Shown here in pieces: positions 11,600 to 24,461 of a DNA stretch of 64,000 nt. The stretch is from Polytrichum commune (lineage: Eukaryota > Streptophyta > Polytrichopsida > Polytrichales > Polytrichaceae). The stretch's first letter is position 1. The number at the start of each line of letters is the position of its first letter. The translations under genes and the position numbers were made by a program. The notes below the pieces were generated by a model, which did not search any database, was not told the DNA's origin, and worked only from the letters and a program-made list of their open reading frames with translations. The stretch spans positions 45,224,758-45,288,757 of the forward strand of contig OX485805.1 in assembly GCA_950295325.1 (NCBI GenBank), in the 5' to 3' direction.

Positions 11600-14250
11600 A
11601 AATAATTTTCATGAGGAAGCGTACCTATTGTATTGGGGTGGGAATATTATCAACAATTATCTCTCCTTATTTGATTTCGTCTTTGATAAAGTGATGTTGG
11701 ATTTCTATATGCTTTGTCCTAGCATAGAATAGTTAGTCAATGCTATTTGATATAGGATTGGCTATCACTTAGGAGTGGTGATGGTTGAGTTGGTTGTATC
11801 CTATTATGACAGGAGTTTGCGGAGATAGACTATGTCTTTGAAAATATTTGTGGAGACAAAATATTTTGCTTGAATGGTAGAAAGGGAGACAATTTGGTTT
11901 TAACTTATTTGCCCAATCAACACTTCAGTCACTAAGCTTGTGTAGGAGGTGTGATGTTGAACACCGTATATCGATGTTCTGCCCCTAGTCGGCGTCCGCG
12001 AAAGAGTGTAATATGTCTTGGATTTTGGATGAGAAGTGTAGGTTGTAATTGATGGTTAACTTTGTTTTAAGTATTGGAGAACTTGCTTTGGTGCTTGAAG
12101 GTGGGGTCTTTGGGTGCATCCATAAAATGATTTATGTTGCTCATTATATACCAAATGTTCAGTTGAGTGTTCATAACGTAGATGAGGCTCCCAACTACAA
12201 AATTTAGGACTTGTAGAAATACCGGTCTCTTTGGTAAGCTTGCATCATGGGTCCATGGGAAAGTCACTTTCGTTGCAATGTATCACTCCAAATTTGTCCA
12301 GCAACCTTTTGATGTAAGCACTTTGATGTACCCAACTACATATCTTGTGGTGCTCAAGATCAAGCCAAGGTAATGGCCAGGATGGCTTGACCCAAGTCAG
12401 TCATCTCGAGCAAGAGAGGTTTGAGTTTTTGTTGATGTTGAGTTCAATGTCATGTAATTAGCAAGTCATCCACGTAGAGAAGTATGATGATATATTGTCC
12501 GGTGTCATTGATGCAATAGTACATGTGTGGATTGGATTCGCTTTGGGTTGGGCTGGTTTCTCAACCAAATATCAAATTTTCATACCTTGGGTGCATGTTT
12601 AAAGCCATAGAGTGCCTTGTTGAGTTGAGACTCACCACTATGTTGGGGTCCTCATGGACCTCGAAGCCCTCTAGGACTTATGTGAAGATGTCCTTGGTAA
12701 TTTGCTTGTTGAGGAAGGCAGTAATGACATCTATATGTCTAATCCTCTACTTCCTATTTGCAACTAGAGCAAGAATGGCTTCAATCGCAAAGCTTCGTTC
12801 CACGGGAGGAAAGATCTTTGAGATATTTATGCCATCAATTTGTTGGAAGCCCCTTATGCATAATCTTGCTTTGAATATTGAAATCTTCCATTTTGGCCCT
12901 TTTTCACTCTAAAGACCCATTTTGCAGTTTATCATTGGTTTATGTGTTGGTCGGTTCACAGTTTCCCATGCGATTCCAATGAATTGAACCAATCTCCTTC
13001 TTGATAGCATCCTACCTATCAAGTTTGCACTTGTGGGCTTTGACAAATATTCAAGGCTCTTATAGAAATTCAGAGAGAAAGGTATAGCAATCTCCAAATT
13101 TGTTGGGTGGTACTTTGTTTTGTGTACGTTATCTTTGGCTACCATGTCCTACTTGAGCATCTACAAGAAGTGGTCTTCAAGGACTTCTTGGGTTCAGTTG
13201 TGGTGGTGGATTGCACACAAGATTGGTTGGTTCAAGAGAGCATGGGGTTCGAGAATTTCATGTTGAAATTCTTTCATGATGTTCTCTTGTTTGGCTTCAG
13301 TGATTTTGTTTTCTCATATTGATAATCCAAGTGGAAAGGGGCCTTCATCATGTTTTTATTTGTGGAAGACATGGTGTAGCCTACTAATCACTTGTCAAAG
13401 ACGACGTCCCTACTTAATGCAATTTTCTTCGTAATGGGGTCATTCATGCCATAAAGTCTTGCTTTGTTCGTCATATCCAACAAAAGATACATGACACATG
13501 CTCATTTTTTTATAATCTCCAGCTACATGGCCAGTGCACCACTATCCATATACCATTCCAATTTTTGTATCCTCGAGGCATTCTGCTACATTTGCAAAGG
13601 CATGGTTGCTACTGTAGTCACTAGGGCTCCTACAGTCTCAAGACAGAAATATGGGTCTCCCACATTTGTAACATGTGATCACTAATGTAGGCCGAAATCG
13701 TGATGTCTGAAATGGAAGAATGGTGGTCAATGTGGGATCCCTCCTCCTTGGTTTCCGGCCTTGAAGTTGCCTCTTCCTCGATGCGGTGCTCTAAAGTGAG
13801 TGTTGTGTTTGAAAGATCTTGGTTGTCCACCTCAGCTATGTGTGGCTGATAGCACGTCTTTGTCACCTAGTTGCATGGTTCATTGCTCCTGCTGGTGTGA
13901 TTTCATGATGAGACTCGTTCCTACTAGATACAGTGTAAGTACTTGATGTGTGAGGGATTGGATTGTATTGTCAAAGCTACAGGGTAGCCCATTCATAAAA
14001 AGATGAACCATGGGCCTCTTGGGATAGGTCTATCACAAGTTTGCTTTCATGATGTGATATTCTACAGAGGCACCTTCAAAAAGTTTCAATGTTTGTAGTT
14101 TTCCCGTGACCAAGAGGATTTGTGATTGATCTCCTGATCGATATGTTGCCTTCTGTGCGGTCCATGCAAGTGTTGGATTGATCTCTGTTGCTATTGTGTC
14201 CACTATATCGATGTCGACTAAGAGAGCAGTGAAATGAATGACATTTGGAT
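11600..14250 (-). mobile_element. Degenerate Ty1/copia retrotransposon (gag, integrase, RT, RNase H remnants)
   Basis: On the minus strand the copia order is preserved from high to low coordinates, but with many stops. Gag UBN2-like text LPCSFDNTIQSLTHQ lies near 13,930-13,990. A zinc knuckle remnant CYKCGRP lies near 13,650-13,680. Integrase C-terminal text DPITKKIALSRDVVFDK lies near 13,390-13,450. Reverse transcriptase has the catalytic LYVDDLLIT near 12,454-12,481. The RT end, VVGSLIYVMNTQ, lies near 12,150-12,200. An RNase H-like tail follows near 11,640-11,800 (the QS..IK, K.YRNPTSLY region). Long terminal repeats were not identified. Confidence 0.8.
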
Positions 14251-14311
14251 TTATGAGATGTTATAATAATATGTTAATAATACTACTTCATACGACTATA
14301 ACATATATGGT

Positions 14312-14430
14312 TACATAGTATCAATTTGTGGCAATTTGTTGTGGTTTGTGCAGTGCTGTTTGTGCCATCTTGAATTATTCAAGAATCTTGTTACATAGTA
14401 TCAATTTGTGGCGATTTGTTATGGTAGATG
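14312..14430. repeat. Short direct repeat near the copia 5' side
   Basis: A unit of about 35 bp containing 'ttacatagtatcaatttgtg' occurs at 14,313 and again at 14,392, 79 bp apart, with two mismatches in the compared part. It sits just outside the copia gag remnant and upstream of its reading direction, so it could belong to a decayed terminal repeat. Confidence 0.5.
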
Positions 14431-14805
14431 ATTCTTGAATTACATATTTCATGTGCAGAAATTTAATTCTATATGCCACAGCAGAGAGGACTCACAAACA
14501 CTAAAGCCAGACCATGAAAATTTCCAGTGCACCTCCAAGAATACCTTATGCAGGACCCAGAAAAGGGAACCTTGCTCAGAATTATAATTGTGTAACCATC
14601 TCGTACTCACCTTCACTGGATGGTCTAACCAGCATCATTTGTTAAGGCCTGAGTGCTTGAAACATCCACTTTAAAACTGGGAGCTTGTTTGCAGTTCCAC
14701 AACCCAAATGATACTATTAGACTGTAGGCAAGACTAACTAGAAATTTGTTACCTAAGTCTCTTGATGTTAGCCCCTTCACAACATGGCCTGTATATGGGG
14801 TTCAG

Positions 14806-17800
14806 TCACATGAGATTGGGCACAAGGCCATTCCACAAACGCTGTCGATGTGGGCTTACATCCTTCAGTAGAATTTCAAGGCTATTCAACTCCAGATTTC
14901 TAGCATCTACATGGCCATTTCTGCCAGCTCCTTTTTCTCCCATATGCTGCAAGGCCATCCAACATCCACAGCGAACAGGAGTTAAATTCAAGCAAGTGCT
15001 TATCCAAAAGGAAAACCATTACAACTATGTCATGAGCATCACACATTTTTCCATAGGGTAGCACCACTTTATTCCTTGCAACCATGTGAAACTTGGAACA
15101 TTTGTCAAATTTGTATTGAAAGGCTTACCAGCGACAATACCCATAACTTGTAAGCAGCTGCAAGCTCCCGCTGCCTGCATGCATCCTCCATTAGATCTGA
15201 GGTGCTTGCAGATATACATTTATCAGCAACTTCAAGTTCTCTTACAGCTCTCTGAGAGAACTCATTCCCTCCTTCTGACAACGGCGTCGTGCTCCCACCA
15301 TCATTGGATACAATTGGCAGGGATGTTGACTGAAAGATCTTGGAGTTATGGCCAAAACCCCAAATCAAGAATCGTCGGTGGATCCAAAGAGCCTACAGGG
15401 ACATGTCATGAATCAGATGTGCATTGCCTTGTTGATATTCATCTTACCAACCACTGCTATTGCACATTCAGCTATATCTAGAGCTCAATGAAACAACCAG
15501 TAAAAGAAATGGTACCTCTCGTCCTACATATCGCTGGATCAAATCCTTATTCCAAGACAGCTCTTCCTGCGAAGTGTCTCACAACATTAGCAACATATTT
15601 GTAATCAACCATGCTACACAGATCCTTGCATATGCTACTTTCACTAGGTAGCATCAATACAATTTTCTGTAAATAGAAAAAACCTCCATATGATGCATTC
15701 TGGGACTCTAATGTATGGCCATTGTCTACATTCTGGTCCCAGAATACATCACCTACAATTAGTGGGCTATATCATGACATGGTAACATTTACTACAATTT
15801 TCAGCTTGCATTACCATCCAATTAACTTTTTTAGATAGTAAATTATCATCAATTTACACATGCGTAAGCTCTGGATGGAATTAAATGACCTACATCTTCT
15901 GTGTAAAAAGGGTTCCAAAATGACCTGCCTTCCATAATTTGGTCAAAATCTCGGGATTCTCAGACAATGCAGCAGAGAGGCTGGCCTGTGCTCTCGCAGA
16001 AGCTAAGGGAAGGTTGTTTGCAACTTTCCCATTTGCTGTTACCCCAGCTTGGAGCATCCCTAGGAGCAGACACTGCAATAATCCATATATGCAAGTTGAG
16101 TCTTTCTAGAATGCTAGGTAATACAAGAAAAAGCATAAGTGTCGTGAGAAAACTCCCTACAATAAATAATAAATCTGCTCTTGATCTCTTGTAAACTTTG
16201 CAATCAGCATTATGATATTTCTCACTGAACATGTCTGAGGGCTTTTGGAAACTATTTGAAGATGAAACCCAGAGACCAGAATCACGTCCTGAATATCCCT
16301 GGCAATATGTTCCAAGAAAGTTATTTACCAGTAAGAATAGACTGACAAGTGAACAACAGTAACCAGAAACTAACCCGCCGATAGTGGAAGCAACAGTTAT
16401 CAGCAACATGCGATTGCGCCCACCTCTTTGTGCGTTGCAACTCACCCGATACCTGCATTGATAACTCCATAGGAGCTCAGTAGGAGCTATGCATAAGGTT
16501 CAGCCTTGCATTTTCAAGATATCTTCAGTAAAATTTCAATCAAGAGGTTCATAAATCACAAGAGTGTCCAAACAAATTCCCTCAAAATCCACCTGCTTGA
16601 GACTCATGCGCGTGACAAGCCAGTAGCGATGACGCCAAGCCCGATAATTCATGGTAGACCTCTGCAACATCAAACCAAGCCACAAGTCGTACAAATAAAC
16701 TTAATCACCTTCCAATTGAAAATGTTTCCCAAGCTTCTTACAATATAAGAAATGTAAAGGGTGAGGCTGTACTCTGAGCACAGCCAACTGCAAGAATCTT
16801 AATGGTCAACTCTTCAGCTATCTTTTGACAGTCAATTATCACTTTCAGCTGTTCGAATGATATCCACACAGTAGTTAACTACTTTGATTGCATAAAGACT
16901 GTAAGCGAAAGGATGGGAATATCCTTTGCACAACTTCTTATATAGGATTGCAGTCGCAACAATCTGTCAAAGTACATTGGTGTAGAGTCTGACACACTTT
17001 CTGGAAGCCACAGGTAAATAAGAAATTCTAAGCAAATACCCCAGCAATGAGCTCCACAAGCCTTGAATCGCCCTCAAGAACCTGGTCAACAGTTTTCCAA
17101 TGAATGTTTCCAGCAATCATTCTATCAATCACCCACCGCCTGCACAAAGGTAAGACAGCACTTGCCAACCTCAGCACACAAGAAACTCCAAGCTACTTGC
17201 TTACTAACCCCAGGATGAAAAGTCCAGAATAATTAACTAAGATAAATGCTGAAGGATTGATCACTATTACTGTACTGGAAATGTACTTCGGAAACTGTGC
17301 CTGTAATTTCTTTGTGTATAAATGTTCCCAGCTAGCAACCTATCATACAGCACATCTTTGACATCATACTCTTCAATTGTCATATTTGTTGGAGGAGGAA
17401 GAGAACCTGTAAGCCCATGACTCCTCACTCTTGGGTCCATACGCTAAAACCATGCCTGCCAGCCGCAGCTCAGCAAGCAAAGATGCTTCAGAGACTTCCA
17501 TGCTTGACAGGACACGTTTTCTGCAGAACATAAATTTGGTGGTCAAGATTTGGAGAGAGGGCTGTAAACATATATGGAGGACAATGAATATTAAGCCATA
17601 TCATACCACCAAAACACAAATGTGCTAATGAGACAATAACAGATGTTCCTGCAGAACAATGAGTGATCATGACTATTTCATGTTTCAAATGGAAAATGGA
17701 AAGGGGTCTAACCTGGTATTCCAAGCGCTTGCATAATCACAGTTCACTATCACCAGCAATCTTGTGTATAGCAGAAGATTCTTTTCAAGAATCGCCTTTC

Positions 17801-19137
17801 TATCACCATCTGCCTTAGCTGAAGAATTTCCATTTCCATTTCCATTTACACGTTCGTTATCCAAACAACTACTTACTAAATTGGGGCCAGTGGATGATAG
17901 AGACAAGCCAGAACCCCTTGATTCATCTGTCCAATTGCTATATTCTTTCCGATTCCTTATGAACTCGTTCTTTGCTACTTGTAGTAGTGGAGCCAGGGCA
18001 GGCACTGCAATGGCAAGCTTGTGATGTGCACACCAAAAAGCTGACTTCTCATAAGCGAAATCAATGCGCTTCCCGTCTGGCCCCTTTGTGTAATTCTGAT
18101 TCGCAGTTGTCTCGGGAGGATCTGCCTCAACTTCTTGACCCTCGCTACGTTGAGAGCAATCCTCCGCTTGCTCAGAAGCGTCGTCTAATTCATCCTGCCT
18201 GTTAGCTTTCTTCCTTGTCTTCGTGAAAAATGGCCTTTCATTATCCAGTGTAAAGTTTTCCACGGAATGCAGGCTCTCCAGCTGAGAGGGATGAACGAAT
18301 CCCATCTCATCTCTGCAATACACAAATCATATAAGTAAGACACTTTAAAATATATAACAAGGTATGCAGCACGCCTTGAAACCAAATATTACGATATTAC
18401 CAACACTTAGGTAAGTGGGCCTTAAACAATCATTCTCTCCCCACCCACTTCTCGTAGGATACGAAACACGAAACGAGTGCAAGATGACTAGCGTGTGCGT
18501 GGCCATTCAGATTTTCGGAGCTTATATGACTAACTTAATTATTAACAAGTGTGATGGTTCCCATGCTCATTAAATGGTCATACAGCCCACCAATTATGTT
18601 GATGACCATATTCTGAGCATGTAGTCCAATCAAATTTAGACACATGTTGCCTTTTTGCTGTCCGTTCTTAGATCCACACCTACCCACACACCTCTCAATT
18701 ATAGGTGTCCACATTTCCGGGTACTGGATAAACGCTGCTCTAGCTTAACACTCTCACAGAGATCACAAATAAGTTAGATCCAGAAGCCTCAATGCTCAGA
18801 ATCAACCTCCAGAAGTCACTCCCAATCGACTAAACTCCTAACCTCTCAAAGAATCGACTCATCTCGTCTCAACGCATTTGAACCATCGATCGGATCCTAC
18901 AAGCCGCTTACAAATCAACAGAACTCAATCGCACGGCCGTGATTCATAACACTACACTGCAACGCTCCAAACCAAACCCCACGCCGAGCTGAAAACACTA
19001 AACATTGACGACGACGACAAAAACAACGGGAACGAGATAGCCATGGCGTACATGTAAGGATCGGATTCGAGGATGGCATCCAAGTCAGACACCAATCGCA
19101 ATCCCCGTGTCCAGGGATCCTCCTCCCCCTCCGCCAT
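14806..19137 (-). CDS. PTAR1: PTAR1-like protein prenyltransferase alpha-subunit repeat protein, ten exons, 548 aa
   Basis: Exons (minus): 19137-19052, 18312-17713, 17520-17407, 17139-17040, 16661-16593, 16452-16375, 16072-15929, 15566-15516, 15392-15129, 14946-14806. They total 1,647 nt in one open frame; every phase agrees. Five alpha-subunit repeats are visible: SAWNTRKR, SWAYRRW, NYRAWRHRYW, CCFHYRR and ALWIHRRF. The N-terminus has ESDPYIDEMGFVHPSQL across the exon 1/2 junction, as in PTAR1 proteins. A charged, low-complexity insert (about residues 45-95 and a GNGNGN tract) makes it longer than the roughly 400-residue animal protein. In animals PTAR1 pairs with the RabGGTase beta subunit as GGTase-III; the same partner here is inference. 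Intron 7 needs a GC donor (AAG|GCAGGT at 15928). Repeat 2 has Tyr where His is usual. Exon 10 may read through GTAAGC at about 14,856 to the stop, as modelled, or splice. Confidence 0.88.
18400..18780. repeat. Dispersed repeat inside PTAR1-like intron 1
   Basis: Two blocks recur elsewhere in the same order. The first, 'aggtaagtgggc' to 'acccacttctcgtagg' (18,408-18,460), resembles 52,770-52,835. The second, 18,566-18,770, including 'cacctacccacacacc' and 'ataggtgtcc', resembles parts of 27,265-27,770 and 53,260-53,390. No coding capacity is seen. The family is probably a decayed retroelement end or MITE. Confidence 0.5.
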
Positions 19138-19665
19138 CTCTCCCTCAACTCCCTCGGTTCGATGGAGAACACTGCAAACCCTCGCTATGCCATCTCACAC
19201 ACGAGCTCACAATTCACGGCCACCTCCAGAACCTCCACAGAAGTCCTCAAAACCCCTCAAAATCTACTCGAAACTCTCCGACAACATCAACGGCATCCAA
19301 GCTGTACTTGCGGGAACCTGAAAGGCTGAAACCGGGACAAGGGAGTCAGGCGCAACAGAGGAATCCTGCAATCCTGCATGGAGCAACTTGGAGTGACCTA
19401 AGGTGATGACCTAAAGAGATAGGTGATAGGTAGATCGGAAATAAGAAATTGAGAAAATTGGATCGTAAGTGTGATTCTTCGTTTCGGAGATCGGAGAGCT
19501 GGCCATGGCGATCGACGCCGTCGGAGACTCGGCCAAAGGCTGGCCGGGTCCGACTGACCGACCGTCAGACTCCCCCCCCCCCCCGGTCGCTGGCCAGCCT
19601 GGCAGGTCCAGGGTGTATAAAGAAAGGGTTTCCCGCAATCGTTGGGAGACACGTGGCATGGTGAC
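19138..19665. promoter_or_regulatory. GC-rich upstream region of the PTAR1-like gene
   Basis: GC content jumps in this stretch and CG dinucleotides are frequent, in contrast to the AT-rich DNA beyond 19,680. It directly abuts the PTAR1-like start codon at 19,137 and is therefore the likely promoter and 5' untranslated region. A C-run of 14 bases lies near 19,571-19,584. A TATAA-like string on the plus strand near 19,616 points away from the gene, so a divergent transcript is possible but unsupported by a coding frame. Confidence 0.35.
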
Positions 19666-19689
19666 TTGGCCATGCATGACATTTAGTTT

Positions 19690-22250
19690 TTAATTACATC
19701 CTTTCAATCCCGTTCTCTTTACCGTAACATTACTGAGCCCCTTCGTAGCTTGGACATGTGCCATTGCAACCCATTGCACCTATGCATATGAGTTAATATG
19801 ACTTCAACGAATTTAATTTTTCAAAAATTTAGGCACCTTTAAAATTAATTGTTTCCTGCACAAGCTGCTAGAGAACTATGGTATGTCCACTCCGTCATGT
19901 TGCACTTGTGCATATGAATTAATATCTCAAATTAACCCAACTTTATAGGCTCGTGCAACCATATGTCATGTCCATGCGTACTCGCCATCTGCATGCTCGT
20001 AAGTCCACCTCCTCTAGGTTTCCCCCACCATACGCACCTTTTGCACTTGTAGTCCCTCAACTTTCCACATTTGTTTCCTTTTTTTCGTTTGAATCAAATT
20101 TATGCTTTGGGGGTGTGGCCCTCTTTCTCTAGGGTTCCTTTTTTAAGGCAAAAATAGGTGTTGGCCTCATCACCACCAGCACCACACCTTCTATATGTGG
20201 AGTCTGAAAAATTGCTCGGCATTATACTTCCATTACTCATGTCAATTCCCCCCGTTTTCCATACACTCATGTTGAACTTTGTAGATGGAGAGGGGCTTGA
20301 TTTACCACCAGCTGCATGGTTATAAGATTGCCCACCGGCTATGGGTGTTGTCCAACCTATGGACAAACTTCATTGGGTTTTACTCAGGTGCCACTCAATG
20401 GCTAAACATTGAACACGGGTGGAAACGAAGCTTTCCGCTTGCCTGGAGTTAGAAACTAACTGGTTTTTTCTCTCTAATGTTAGTATACATCTGCCTTGAC
20501 TATTATCAATTACACCCTCCCATTCAGCAGGTGTCACAAAAAATTTACCTTGTAGGTTTATGACAAAGTCATACCACATCAACCTCAACATATCAATTCG
20601 AGTTAGGATTTTGTATGATTAGAAGAGTCATATTCTGCTCAACAACAATAATTAATAATCAACAACATTTTCATCCTTAGTAGGTGTCACAAGTCTCTAC
20701 CAACATTATTTAGTGTGGTGGGGATATTGAGGGGGTAGTATCACCGTTCAACCTCGACCTCTTGATCCATTTGTAAAACCTTGTAAATAGCTTCCCCAAT
20801 GGTGAAGTGAGGGTAACATTTCCAAATTTAGAGCTATCACTGCAAATTTTGGACTACAGTCCACCTTAATTGGCATATCATCAAATTGAAACAATTGGGG
20901 ATGATGAACCACTTGTGATGTTCTCTATAAATGGTATACCTTAAAATAGCATGTGATTTATAATTTTAAACTTGGAGTCGGAATCACCAAATATTTGGAT
21001 GCATTTGGTGTATGAATTGGAAATCAACAAATTGGCAAATGCAAAACTATGAATCCATGTCCTTCGATTGCCAAAGCTTCGTCACATGTAATGATGCATG
21101 CTCTTTGTGCATCTACTTAGAGTTTTGAGGGGTGGAGAGGATTTCTGCTAATGACGGTCACATGCTACCGGTTACCGGTAATAGTTATTAGTTATTGATG
21201 TAGTGTCTACTACCTGCAAAGGGTGAAGTAGTTTTACATCTAACGCCATTGCCCTAGGGCGTGGCCAAGGATGTTTTACAAACACACGCCCTATTCACTT
21301 TGGCCTCCTCCGGAGACTAGATTTCTTCTTCTTCTATGAGGGTTGGAAATCGTGGTGCATGTTGATTGGTGGGGCACAAAAATTTATGATGAAACAAATT
21401 TATGGAAAAGGACCCACTCTCAGCAGTAGCCCTAGTTTTTGTTTTCAAATATAGAAGAAAGTCGAAATGGGAGCGAAATGGCAACATATCATTGGAGTGA
21501 TGAAGCCATGTGGATGATATTGCATGTTTTCATTCAAATGTTGTCACATCATCTCAAATAGAAAAGTTTCGTTTGTGTTTTATAGTTTGGGGATTCTTTG
21601 GCAATTTCATTCATGAAAAAATGACAAAATGTTTTTTTTTTTGTCATTTGGTTTCTCCCAATCAAGAAATAGGGTTTTGCAACAATGGTTTTTTTTAAAT
21701 CAAATTTCTAGGAGAGCCACACTGGATATAGTTATTGGAGTGATGAAGCCACATATGGATGATAATATGATGAAGGTGTTAACATATTTTGACAATTTCA
21801 TACAAATTTTTGGAAATAAAATACATTTAAATATTTAATAATAATAATAATAATAAACAAGGGAATGCTAGTCATTACATTAATCATGCACCGTAATGAC
21901 TAGTTACAGGTTATATCCCTTGACATTTTGGAACAAGCCATCATCGACTGCAATCCTTCCTCAAATACACGAGAAGCCAATGGATGCTTTCTTTAGAGAA
22001 AGGAGTGTGTGTGGGGTAAATTTATTACACCCATATTGGTATTAGTGTGGTTACTATATACATTCTACACATGTTACAATTTCTTATTCACATGAAACCA
22101 TTTTGTTATCTTGTCTCCTATGTGCTCGTCCCATATGAATGTTCTATAAAATTGTCTCATGTTTACATGAGATTTTGCAATTAACACTTATGAAAGATGA
22201 CTGTGTGTGTGCGCCTTTTTATGAAGCACATGTTGTTTATAAGTGTTCGG
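19690..22250. other. Mostly non-genic DNA with one interrupted open frame
   Basis: On the minus strand 20,591-20,100 forms one frame of 163 sense codons broken by a single TGA at 20,370-20,372. I do not recognise the product; it is Ser/Asn/Gly-rich in the second half with a few Cys. No splice context or homology supports a gene, and a transposon fragment is the likeliest explanation. The rest shows nothing recognisable except an ATA-rich tract near 21,838-21,855. Confidence 0.25.
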
Positions 22251-22256
22251 AACATT

Positions 22257-22372
22257 ATTCAAATCCATAACAATGTTATGTGGGACTGACAATATTTCCC
22301 ACATTCAAATTGGATGTGGGGAATATTTGTGGAATATTATCACTTCCACATAAAATTATTATGGATCTGAAT
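22257..22372. repeat. Near-perfect 116-bp foldback palindrome
   Basis: The left arm 22,257-22,285 (including 'aaatccataacaatgttatg') pairs with the right arm 22,345-22,372 (including 'tccacataaaattattatgg'). An inner pair is formed by 'aatatttcccacatt' and 'gatgtggggaatatt', with a loop of a few bases near 22,306-22,311. This is a foldback MITE-like element, and a transcript across it would form a long hairpin. Confidence 0.65.
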
Positions 22373-22652
22373 CATGGTATGTTATGTTTGTATAAGAATT
22401 TGAAATCTATAACAAAGTGGCAAATTCAATCATGCAATGCCATGTAACATACTAGTATGGACCCATGTTGTCCTGACTATTTGCATCCATCCATGGATCA
22501 CTTTAACATGGTCCCCACCTCTCCAACATAGTGTGGAATGGTGGGGCATCGGCTATTACCACATAGAGAGATAGTTAGTGTATACGAGTTTATCTCTCAT
22601 CCATCAAAAATTGAAAAAATAATATTAATATAAAAATAACAATTATTAAATA

Positions 22653-22669
22653 AACACACACACACACAC
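22653..22669. repeat. (CA)n microsatellite
   Basis: A short uninterrupted CA/AC run. Confidence 0.8.
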
Positions 22670-23204
22670 CTCCTATAGGTTTGTTGCCAATTCATCTCAA
22701 ATGACACGAACTATATTGATATGGGGTCTTCAAAGCTAATTCCAATGTTAAATCAATCAAAAAATAACCTTTGGGTTGCACATTATTTCAAGAATCTTAT
22801 GTTGGGTGAATGAGAGGTACGCTCATGTATGATAAATTCTCTCCCTCCCACTACCACCACGATGTTTTCCATTTACGTAGTTTTTTTTGTGTATTTCAAT
22901 ATCTCCACTTGTTTATTGTCATGGGGGGGGGGGCAATTAAACATGGGCATAACAATATTCAACAAAGTAAGGGTCTTCCTATATCATCATCCACTTGACA
23001 TTGTAAAATGGAATGTAAAAATGTGCAAGATGTTGTGACAATACTCCTAGGGTTCCGCATACCACCCAACTGAAGGTGCATGTGTTGTCTAATGTCACAT
23101 GGTTGGCTTGAGTACAAGACATCATGTATCATAGTTTTGAGGATCTTGAACGAGCACAAATATTTGTGAAAGGGTCCTTAAAAACTTTGGATTCCAAAAG
23201 TTCT

Positions 23205-23573
23205 TAGTGCAATCATATATTGTGTTTAGTGTCATATGGTATTTTATGTCATTGTGGGTAACTTTTCTAATGACACTTCTCATGAATAAGTTCACAAATG
23301 ATGTCATCCCAACTTCCTTTTAGTTCGTCCACTTTTGGTATGTTTGTCCATCCTAATATTTTGTAATTCAATGTTGTCACGGATGATTGATATTTGGATG
23401 GAAAAGTGCTTAGTAAGTGACAATAACTGCAAACTGGAAGTCTTTTTTTTTACAAAGAATGAGAAATAATGTTAGGTCAACATTTATTGTTGGTGCCACT
23501 ATACACGAGGTTTATGATTAGTACTATTGAGCAAGACAAATAGAATTGGTGACACTAGATACAATATTTAGTG
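23205..23573. repeat. Non-autonomous element related to 34,751-35,139
   Basis: It shares with the 34,751 element the blocks 'atgtcattgtgg', 'aacttttctaatgacac', 'acttccttttagttcgtcca' (near match), 'agtaagtgacaa' and the end 'acaatatttagtgtagt'. The 3' end gives CACTAAATATTGTAT when reverse-complemented, a CACTA-like terminus. The 5' end is diverged here. It has no coding capacity. Confidence 0.55.
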
Positions 23574-23939
23574 TAGTACTCCAACCATAGGTAGTGGGTT
23601 TGGCTTAACCCTCGGGTGACACGTGGCACTAGCACTCACCCCAACATGACATTTGGATTTTGGGACCCATCCCCATTGGCTTTTGAGGGTCCCGAGCCCA
23701 AGGAGAGTAGACTAACTTGTGAGGTTGGTCAGTGGAGGCACACAATTTCACGAAAAACGTGTTTGCATGGGATCCCTACAAAGTTGAAGAAAAATGAATC
23801 TTACAAACTTTGTAATGTGGATGTGATGGATTCGGTTACTTATCTTAATAGGACACGTACATGTTTGAGTGGTATGTGGTTAGGCGTGCCTCCAAGAAGG
23901 AAATGTGTTCAAAATATGACATGAAATTGATTTGAGTGT

Positions 23940-24461
23940 CCAGGAAGCCAAAAACACACATGAGGTTGTTGTCAAATCAACTAATTCCCCGGAGTGGCAA
24001 AGTGCGGTAGCCTCCTTGAGATATAGGGTAATATCAGCTAGACGGTCCAATTGAAAAAAAGATTGGAGGCTCCCTTAACACACTACATTTTGAAAAAGTG
24101 ATTGGAACTTCTTCGTGATGGAGTTATGTAGGGGACACGTCAACACAAAGTGTGCCTAAGCTCCAACTATATTATGGGAGCAAAAGCGGCCAAATATAGT
24201 ATCTCTATTGATAGGAGTAGTCGAACACTGTCCAATTTCAACGACAAGTCTATGATTCCATATGCAATAAGTGGCAATCACCTTGAGTTGTGTTGGTGTT
24301 AATGGTCGCTCCAAAGAACACTTCACGTTCGTTTGGGAGGAAAACCCTTGAGGTGGAAGCAATTTAGCTTCATCCTCGAGAGATAAGAAAGAGTTCCATT
24401 GTTTAGCAAGAGATGCCTCCTTGGGATTCGAACTTGATGTATGACGGTGTTGGGTTGTCAT
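23940..24461 (-). mobile_element. 3' fragment of a LINE (non-LTR) retrotransposon
   Basis: The minus strand encodes SLAKQWNSFLSLEDEAKLLPP and, downstream, a Cys/His-containing tail. The nucleotide sequence matches the LINE relic at 62,740-63,220: shared 'ggggacattccaacac'-type strings, 'ctatattat.ggagc', 'tagtatctct', and a VFLAKEWNSF counterpart. A shorter copy of the same 3' end lies at 25,630-25,930. Three copies of one terminal segment suggest 5'-truncated LINE insertions. Confidence 0.55.

Noticed and set aside
12523-12912. Plus-strand 129-codon frame
   Set aside because: It is the antisense of the copia reverse transcriptase remnant (LYVDDLLIT lies on the other strand just below it).
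15960-16445. 161-codon minus-strand frame that looks like a multi-pass membrane protein
   Set aside because: It starts within PTAR1-like exon 6 but in another frame and runs through its donor and an intron. The correct frame there gives the expected SHVADNCCFHYRR repeat, so the hydrophobic text is fortuitous.
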